A stretch of DNA of 64,000 bases from Mytilus trossulus (taxonomy: Eukaryota > Mollusca > Bivalvia > Mytilida > Mytilidae). A model generated the notes under the pieces. It was not told the origin of the DNA and did no database searches. It worked only from the letters and a program-made list of their open reading frames with translations. The stretch covers positions 25,829,930 through 25,893,929 of the forward strand of contig NC_086376.1 in assembly GCF_036588685.1 (NCBI RefSeq), given 5' to 3'. Shown here one piece after another: positions 56,281 to 64,000 of the stretch (position 1 is its first letter; each line of letters opens with the position of its first letter). Both the position numbers and the translations under genes were made by a program.

Positions 56281-56824
56281 ATCAGTAAGTAAATCACAAA
56301 TTCTAAATTGACCACATTCATTAAAATTGTTCTGTGCCTTATATTTAATCACAATCCAAATTCGACCTGTATCAAATCTTAAATGATGTGTCCATATTTG
56401 CTCCAACTGGTCATGATGTACCAAGCGGCATGCTGTGGAACATTTTATTTTAAAATAAATCAACCTTCAACGGACATATCCTGTTCCATTGCGCTAATAT
56501 GCAAAACTTATAACGACGTCTGTAAACTGATGAAAGTCTCAAGGATGCTTAAATGTGAAATAGGTACTTCCCAAATAAAAATTATTATACAATTTTGTTT
56601 ATTATACAAAGCAAAATAAAATGTACAATAGTATCATGGATATATAAATAATGAAAACTGTAAATTCATCAAACCAAATTTCGAAGTATTTATTGCTTGG
56701 TAATGTTAAACATTGGACAAAAAGAACAAATAATTGTTGTCATTAAAGGACATGTTTAAAAAAAAATCGAAATTTACAATATAATTTTATTTTTGTGAAA
56801 TCTATACTGGTGTAGCAATTTTTA

Positions 56825-57985
56825 TTAAAAGAAAATTCGTAAGGGTTCCGTGGAACCCAGTGTCTCGACTGTAATTTACAGGCTCAACAAAAATGAGGAA
56901 AACAATCAATAAAAATATTCCTCTTGATACGATCTTTTGATTGTAAGAAGCTTCTGTCCAAGTTTGGTAAAAATTTCAGGATAGTTTATGAATCGAATAA
57001 ATGTTTTAAAAACTTTAACTGCAGACTATGTAATGTTAAGTGGAAGAAAAACTAAGTCCATTTATACATAAAATAAAATAAGTAAAATACAGATACACAA
57101 GTACCAAATATTTACAAAATTTCCATTCTAGATACTAGCTTTTGATCATTAACAAGCTTCTGTCCAAGTTTGGTACAATTTTAAAATAGTATAAGAAAGT
57201 TGTTAAATTTTTAAAAAAATAGCGTTTAATCCCGCTGCAAATGTTTGCACCTGTCCTAAGTCAGGAATCTGATGCACAGTAGTTGTCGTTTGTTTATGTA
57301 ATATTTACGTGTTTCTCGTTTTGTTTATATAGATTAGACCGTTGGTTTTCCCGTTTGAATGGTTTTACACTAGTAATTTTGGGGCCCTTTATAGCTTGTT
57401 GTTCGGTGTGAGCCAAGGCTCCGTGTTGAAGGCCGTACTTTAACCTATAATGGTTTACTTTTTTAAATTATTACTTGGATGGAGAGTTGTCTCATTGGCA
57501 CTCACACCACATCTTCCTATTTCTATTAACCACAGAATGAATGTGTTGTTTCCTGGCAGAAAACCTAAGTCCATTTAAAAGTATAATACAGAAAAAATGT
57601 ATTTATTTTTTACAAATTTACTTCTGGATACTATCTAAAATGATCATAAACAAGCTTCTGTCCAAGTTTGGTACAAACCCAGGATAGTTAAAGAAAGTTA
57701 TTAAAATTTTAAAAACTTTAACCACAGAGTGAATGTAATGTTTCCCTGCAGAAAAACTAAGTCCATTTATAAATAAAATACAGAAAAAATGGAATTTTAT
57801 TTTTACAAAATTTACTTCTGGATACTATCTTATGATCATAAACAAACTTCTGTCCAAGTTTGGTAGAAATCCAGTATAGTTTAAGAAAGTTATTAAATTT
57901 TCAAAAACTTTAACCACAGAGTAAATATTTGTTAAAGCCTCCGCCGACGACGGAATGTAGGATCGCTTAGTCTCGCTTTTTCGAC
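56825..57985 (+). mobile_element. repeat element with about 170-bp tandem units
   Basis: Starts TTCGTAAGGGTTCCGTGGAA and ends GCCGACGACGGAATGTAGGA. The interior repeats AAGCTTCTGTCCAAGTTTGG, TTTAACCACAGA and AACTAAGTCCATTTA about four to five times. Split at 57220-57540 by another repeat. Confidence 0.65.
57220..57540 (+). mobile_element. repeat inserted in the element above
   Basis: From TCCCGCTGCAAATG to CACACCACATCTTCCTA. It interrupts the tandem units of the host element. Related fragments at 19340-19560 and 26931-27045. Confidence 0.65.
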
Positions 57986-58429
57986 TAAAGTCGTTGGCTC
58001 GACAAAAATGTATGAAAAATCTGTGAATTTATAGTCATTGGAAAATAAATGGATAAACTGGAGTATACAGATATGTAGTTCCTTGCTGACTATCTTCTTT
58101 TGTTAAATATGTGATACACTGTCGTCAAGTTGACAGTAGAATCTTGAAAAAATGTTTAAAATCACAAGAAAACAACAAGTTTACTTTTAAAAAATTGTCT
58201 ACATTCAAAGCTCAACAACTTAACATTAACAAAATTGTTGGTCGACAGGTCGACAAATTGACTTTTACAAATAATTGTCTACCTACATAGGCCGACAAGT
58301 TTCAAGGACTAGAGGTAAGGTTAGGCATAGAGTTAATACCCACGCATAAAGATGCATGGGTATTACATCTAGTGTAAGGTTTATGATTAATGATGTTTGC
58401 TTGTCTTGTTTTGGAATTTTTGTCAGATT

Positions 58430-59240
58430 TTCAAAATCCTCTGGTTTTATCCATTAAAAAAATTTTGCCCATGTTACTCCTTTTTTCTTTTTATAAATCT
58501 ATTACATGTATAATTATAAGACACTTGTAAAAGTCTAATATATTTTTAAAAAGTTTTTGAGAACTTTAACTGGTCAATGATAAAGCTATGAAAAATCAAG
58601 AGAACATTTTCTTGCGAAAATTCCAATGGCTAATATCTTGAAAACAAGCACATTGATCCCTATATTTTTTTTTTGCTTTTTTGATTCCTCAATTAATCTC
58701 TTATAAAAAAAATATACTGGTTTTATGGAAAGTTATTTATTTTGAAACTGAGCAGCAAACTTCCTTTAGAGTTAGATTAAGGGTGAGGGTTAGGGTTAAA
58801 GTAAAGGATGATAGTGAGTTTAAGGGTTGAGGAAATGCTCTATTAATGTGTAATTAATTAAGTGCCCTATATTGTTACTTAAAAAGAAAGGCATTATTTT
58901 AAGGGAACTTGCTTCTCTGTTTCAAAAGACTAGTTTATATCGATAGGGGATTAATAAAGGAATCCAAAAAGCAAAAAAAAAAATACATAGGTCACCATGC
59001 TCGTTTTGATATATTAGCCATTGAAATTTTGGCGGGAAAATGTTCTTTAATGACTTTTCATAGCTGTATCATTGAGAAGTTTAAGTCCTCAAAAATGAAT
59101 TAAAAATTATATAAGACTTCAACAGACAGCTTATCATTATACATGTAAAAAAATTATAAAAAGAAAAACGGGGGTCACCGGGCAAAATTTGTTATGGCAT
59201 TCAAATGGATAAGACCAGAGGATTCAGAAAATCTTAGGCA
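58430..59240. mobile_element. fold-back element
   Basis: Inverted arms of about 310 bp (about 58430-58740 and 58905-59240). The left contains ATTCCAATGGCTAATATCTT and the right GATATATTAGCCATTGAAAT; both carry AATCCTCTGGT / ACCAGAGGATT near their outer ends. Interior about 160 bp. TCACC(A/G) words resemble those in the TTAA-flanked families. Confidence 0.65.
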
Positions 59241-59452
59241 GCAACCATTTGATTTTCAATTGATTTTTCAATTTTTTTCTTTCAAGTTTAGCATTACATA
59301 TAGTGGTGGCAGCTTAGGGTGAAACAAACAATTTATTTTTTTTAGAATCAAAAACAAATTATTTTTTTCTCCAAAAACTGGAAACAAACTTTTTTTTCCA
59401 AAAAAAACCATAGCCCCCCCCCCCAAAACAAAATCAAATGGTTGCTGCCTTA
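59236..59452. mobile_element. short fold-back MITE, GGCAGCAACCATTTGATTTT ends
   Basis: The left end GGCAGCAACCATTTGATTTT is inverted at the right (AAAATCAAATGGTTGCTGCC). A/T- and C-rich tracts in between. It abuts the fold-back element to its left. Confidence 0.8.
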
Positions 59453-59832
59453 CCAAAGTTCCAAAACATGACAAGCGAGTTTCCTTAATATAGGCATCTT
59501 TTGACTTGTCAACCTGTTGATCTGTCTACCAGTCAATCATAACAGACTATTTTATTCTATCAAAATGTCAACCATTACAATTATAATTTTCCATTTCATC
59601 AAATAATAATTATAAAATGATAGTATTAATCAACTATTTTTATAACTATAATACAAGTTTTTATTTGCATAGGAATACATATATCAAAATCTGGAACTAA
59701 ATATCAGTATACTTCATTTGAGCCAAACGAATAACAGCATTAAAAACAAAAAATTGTTAATTTACAGTAAATGGAAAAAGTAACAGCATAAAAAAATGAA
59801 TCATTTGGCTTTCAGAATTATCATTTAAAGAT

Positions 59833-59907
59833 TTTATTATACAAAAAGCAATATATATCTGGTCTGCATGATTGTTATTGTCCATTGGATTGACCACACA
59901 AGGGCAC
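59833..59907 (-). other. candidate 3' UTR exon with AATAAA
   Basis: Acceptor TTTCTTTTACAG (AG at 59909-59908), about 70 bases, then AATAAA at 59833-59838 on the minus strand. It would receive a donor TTGAG|GTGAAA at 60471 just after the stop codon of the exon at 60490-60531. Confidence 0.4.
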
Positions 59908-60489
59908 CTGTAAAAGAAATAAAATCATATTTCATTTCTTGACAATCCATAGTAATTTCAAGTAATGTTAAAGTATATGAATTAGGTAATGTTTAAATAT
60001 TTGAGTGGTAATTTTTCTTTTAAAAATGGTATAAGAGAAAGAAGTTAAAAAGAACTATAAACCTTCTTAACATTAAAAGATCTGATTTGCATCTATAAAG
60101 GCTGCAGTAGAAAATATAAAAATGAAATATAATTGCAAATAATAAAGATTTATAGAAATTTAAACTGTCCATAAGATTACATCAATTAACAAAATGTGTA
60201 TGAGGGTAGTAATGCCCTTTACCATCAGGCGTCAAGCAGTCATTATTGGCTACTGCTAGCATCAAACAATGATCGTTACCATTATTTTTTTGGAAAAAAA
60301 CTAACTTGATTCGTCAAAATTTGTTTAATTTTTTCATCATCTAAAACTTTACATTTTATTGCATGCTCCGAAGTTTCAGTAACCATCATTCAGTAATAAT
60401 TTTTACCATTATTGGTTATAAAGGTATCCCCATTACCACCATCTTGTATGTGGACAAATATATATTTTCACCTCAAAAAGATCCAAATT

Positions 60490-60531
60490 CTACTCCGGAC
60501 AGTATGCAAAAGGACAATCTGTGATGCTAAC
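60490..60531 (-). CDS. candidate last coding exon of an unrecognised gene
   Basis: Acceptor GTATTACAG, then VSITDCPFAYCPE and TAG. In phase with 61080-61112. The paired Cys (DCPFAYCP) suggests a disulfide or metal-binding tail but the protein is not recognised. Confidence 0.4.
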   Translation of the reverse strand, partial: VSITDCPFAYCPE

Positions 60532-61079
60532 CTGTAATACAAAGTTGAATCAGTTATCTAAACTCTTCAAAAAACCAACAGATTAAATGATTTTCATTGT
60601 GATTGAGGAAAACTTTGATTTCTGTGGATATTTGATAGAAAGTTGGTTGATAAAAAATTATACTTTGAACGTTTGTGGTTCATAATTACAAAAGAAATTC
60701 ATTGGATATTTAGTTTGAATCTTGATAAATAGAAAAAAAGTCAAAAACAATTTCTGTTTCAAAGCTTGACAGTATCTTTACTATCTTGGACAATTATGTA
60801 CCCCTTTCCTCTAGAGCTGAATATCTCCCATGTAATTCAATCTTCATGATACCTGAACCGTTATTAAAATTGACATCAAACACTTTAAGATTACAATAAA
60901 AGAATATAGTTCCAATGTCCAACTTGTTGCACTTATTTTATATTTCCATAGGGCATAACTCTTTTAAAAAAGTTGATTGTCCACCATTATAGAAATTGTC
61001 TGAGATATGTGTTACGTGGAGGATAAAAATTTGGGTATATTTACCAATATGTTAGCAGTATAAGATCGCCAGTTCTTAC

Positions 61080-61112
61080 TTCCAACACCATGAAATCAGT
61101 CTTCACATCAGC
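61080..61112 (-). CDS. candidate internal microexon of the same gene
   Basis: 33 bases between acceptor TTGTTTATAG and donor TTGGAA|GTAAGA, reading ADVKTDFMVLE. Phase 0 on both sides. Confidence 0.4.
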
Positions 61113-61551
61113 CTATAAACAAATAATAAAAGCAATATACTTGTATGAAATATTCCTTTTACAGGTCCATTTAAGCACTATAAATATCTTTCACAAAACA
61201 GTCTACTAATAACACATACTTGTTAAATAAATCTATTGTGCTTGTATTGATAGAAAAAAGTCAACTGATATTTTGTGGATATGCTATATACTGTCCTCAT
61301 TAACTTCAAAGATCCATGAAATTCTGTTGTGCAGTTTCAGAGGACTTGTATTGAAACGGTCAAACATTCAAAATTTCTTGTAAACATGTACAATTACATA
61401 GTATTGTGTACAAACTACCTTGTTTTAAAAAATTCTGTTGTAATGACAAGAAACAGGTTGATGGACAGGATAGACAGGTCAAAAACATTATACCTCACGT
61501 AAATTCACTTTTTACATTATTTTAGTTTAAAAATTTATGATCAAATCTTAC

Positions 61552-61583
61552 TTTAAAAGTCTGATTCAATTGCCATTTCCAGT
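61552..61583 (-). CDS. candidate internal exon of the same gene
   Basis: 32 bases, (D)WKWQLNQTFK, donor TTTAAA|GTAAGA. The acceptor GGATTGAG is weak, but it is needed to avoid an in-frame TGA just upstream and it fits phase 1 of the exon at 62255. Confidence 0.35.
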
Positions 61584-61974
61584 CTCAATCCTTATGGACA
61601 AACCAAAAACTAATCTGTAATGTTTAAACAAATAATCTGACCTACATATTCAGTTACAAAAAAAATGTTCTGGATTTATTTTTGGCAAATAGGATATGAA
61701 TGATGTAAAAAACAAAATTTTGTCTTGCTTAAAAATCTAGCTTCATATAAAATCCATGGCTCCAACCCATCAAAATCAATTGGTCTGTGAATATTAATAA
61801 TACTTCAGTTAAAAAAACATGATTTATTTATCTGTGTCTACTTTCTATATTAGTTGTTATTTACGTGCCTCGTACAAAACTAGTGTGGAAAGCCAAAAGA
61901 ACCATATTTTTACCGTTTATTCTTATTGTCCCAGGTTAGTGCATTGTTGAGCATTCACAAACATGTTTCAGTGG

Positions 61975-62090
61975 GAGATCCAGTACTTTTTATAAGGTGG
62001 GCCTATTGACTGAACTAAAGGGGGACTAATCAAAAAGGGGGGGACTCCAGTCATGCTTCAGTGATTCCCTATATAATCAACTCGTTTTTT
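61975..62090 (+). mobile_element. partial GTGGCGGATC-family MITE
   Basis: Contains GGGGACTCCAGTCATGCTTC and AGTGATTCCCTATATAA but lacks clear ends. Confidence 0.5.
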
Positions 62091-62254
62091 GAGATATGAA
62101 TGAAACACATTCAAATCAATATATTGTTTGATGTCTTGTGTTTTTTCGTGTACATTTTCATTTCTATAAAATCTGTAAAAATTGTATGGCTTAAATAAAC
62201 TTGCCTGATTTAGTTCATGATTAAGCCTCAGACTTGGTTGAAGATCTTTCTAAC

Positions 62255-62285
62255 CATCTTTCTTAGAGCTGATATTGATTTCAAG
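62255..62285 (-). CDS. candidate internal exon of the same gene
   Basis: 31 bases between acceptor TTCAAAACAG and donor AAGATG|GTTAGA, reading LEINISSKKD plus one base. The joined peptide LEINISSKKDDWKWQLNQTF continues in phase through the next exons. Upstream exons not found. Confidence 0.3.
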
Positions 62286-62799
62286 CTGTTTTGAAGTGCT
62301 TTTCAACATTGGGTTTCATGATATCAAAATCCAGTCCATTTAAATAACTGTAATGTCACAAAAATGTTTTATTTCTTTCTTCACAATAATATCTTTTTTC
62401 CAATCATGATGATTTATTGGATCAAATTATAATATTATGTATTAAGTACCAGATGTGGGTTAAAACATATCTTATATTTTTAAAATTTGAAAAAAATTGT
62501 TTGTAAACCACAATTTCTTCTACCCTTAAAAATTATCATCTAGAACGTTGCTTTCTAAGCGATGATTTGTAGTCCCCAGAAAATGAAGCAAATGCATTGG
62601 TATGCAACACAAGTTGTATAAGTACATAATGATATGAAAACTCAAACAGTGTTGAAAATATTAGGATTGGTGCATATGCAAAATGCAAATTTAGCGTTTT
62701 ACTCGTAATCCGAATATTTCATGCCCTTCTCGTAATCAATCTAAATTCTTGGTAGATGAGGTTGTCATGTTAGAGCACAGAATATGTCGTCTTAATCAT

Positions 62800-63399
62800 T
62801 TAAGGTGGTATGGGAGTCTAAAATAAAAATGATAGAATTTGTTCATATTTTGTCAAAATATAGTATCTATTGATATATGTTCAAAAATATTATGAAAATG
62901 ATAGGTCACCGTGCATTTTCTCAAGCTACAGGTTGTGACAAAATGACAAATTTTGTATGGATTATGCAGGAAAAAACAACATTTTGTGAATAGAAACTAA
63001 ACAAAATGATAGAATTGTAAAATAAATTAGGAAAAGATTGCTTTCATACAATGCTTTGAGAATATCAAAAGAAAAGATAGGGTCACCGTACGTTTTTTCC
63101 GACTAAAAGACAAATAGGAAAATTTCATGAAGAGTCCTTCAGAAAATGCACTGTTTTAGAGTTACCTCCCCTTAAATTGCAAATTTGAAAATATTAAAAA
63201 AACAACCAAAAATGATCTACACTTGTGAAAATATTAATATTTATAAGTTATATTCTTATAAATTGTTTTTTTTCAATGAAAATTCACATTAAAAATCTGC
63301 ATTCCTGCATCAAATTTTGCTAACTTGATAGAAAATATGGACCTTAGATTCTCTGTTTTTTACAATCCAAGATGGCGAAAGACACCCATACCACCTTAA
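62800..63399 (+). mobile_element. MITE with GGTGGTATGGG ends flanked by TTAA
   Basis: Left TTAAGGTGGTATGGGAG (TTAA at 62800-62803), right CCCATACCACCTTAA (TTAA at 63396-63399). 592 bp between the TTAAs. The first half is homologous, inverted, to the centre of the fold-back at 24152-25569 (shared GGTCACCGTGCATTTT and GGTCACCGTACGTTTTTTCC). Confidence 0.8.
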
Positions 63400-64000
63400 G
63401 TTAGATTTCTTGAAGAAATACAAAACCAAAATGAAATGCAGGTGGATAAAGGTTGGCTGATGGTGGACAAAATGAAACGATGTTCTGATTGAATCAAAAT
63501 TATTGACAGTTATCGGTAACGGAAATGAACAAAATCCAGAAATTGTAAATTTTTCAAATTAAAAAAAATCAGGGCGGGCTTGGATGAAAATCTATCAATT
63601 AATTTTAATTGGCCTTAGGAGAAATAATACCAAACAGCTGTAACTCAAAATATTGACAATTCTATAGAAAGGGGTTCTAAATTCCCGTTTGACAGCTTCA
63701 GTTTTTGACCTTTTTTTAACTAAACCAAATAACTACGCAACATAAAGATTATGCTCCCAATTTATTATCCAATACCTTTTTAATATTTCATGCATGAATT
63801 ATCCAATATCTTTTAAATATTTTATGCATAAAATATCAAATAATGAGTAGTTCAACAGGGATATTACCTCCCCTTAATTTCAACCTGCTATGAAATTTGC
63901 TAGGACTCAATACCACAACAATCGAAACACATCACCAATTATGAAAGGAATTTGTATGATACATTTAATTAATAGTAACATGTGGGTGATATGAAATTTA
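63400..64000. other. no gene seen
   Basis: AT-rich. The open stretch EEIQNQNEMQVDKGWLMVDK (plus strand, about 63413) lacks splice signals and starts at the MITE border. Confidence 0.35.

Noticed and set aside
61553..61606. Longer exon starting at ATTACAG|ATTAG
   Set aside because: All three frames contain stops; only the shorter version after GGATTGAG is compatible with neighbouring phases.

Overview
The window is eukaryotic and looks like a bivalve mollusc, most likely a mussel (Mytilus or close kin). It is AT-rich and CpG-poor. Its genes are split into short exons with GT-AG introns, and the space between them is packed with interspersed repeats that I recognise from memory as typical of Mytilus. 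Species was not verified by a search. Every gene that can be supported reads on the minus strand; the only long plus-strand ORF is a retrotransposon reverse transcriptase.

Layout. (1) 444-9189: a gene for a roughly 1619-residue, largely disordered, unrecognised protein. It has a start exon (8951-9176), one giant exon (1455-5993) and a terminal exon (444-538). Its last intron holds a 57-bp minisatellite and its first coding intron holds a tRNA-derived SINE array. (2) 10227-11950: small phase-matched exons of a helical, unrecognised protein next to a promoter-like motif cluster; this could be a separate gene or the 5' part of gene 1. (3) 14990-31860: almost all repeats, with one candidate membrane-protein exon at 16324-16575 and a CpG-containing divergent start at about 16.8 kb. 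A decayed RTE-like LINE at 25.7-28.5 kb has been opened by several younger elements, one carrying a degenerate hammerhead ribozyme. (4) 31961-34324: a young 5'-truncated LINE flanked by a 95-bp exact duplication. (5) 34590-44414: the clearest gene, the BORCS8 orthologue (lysosome-positioning BORC complex), with six coding exons. (6) 47.3-59.5 kb: fold-back elements, further LINE relics and MITEs. (7) 59.8-62.3 kb: the 3' end of an unrecognised minus-strand gene.

Most striking observation: in two unrelated genes here (BORCS8 and the giant-exon gene) a minisatellite starts exactly at a 5' splice site. Its repeat unit is made of the last exon bases plus the first intron bases. In BORCS8 this leaves about two dozen near-perfect decoy donors in the intron.

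Exon structures were joined by eye from splice signals, reading phase and (for BORCS8) remembered homology. No transcript or database evidence was available.
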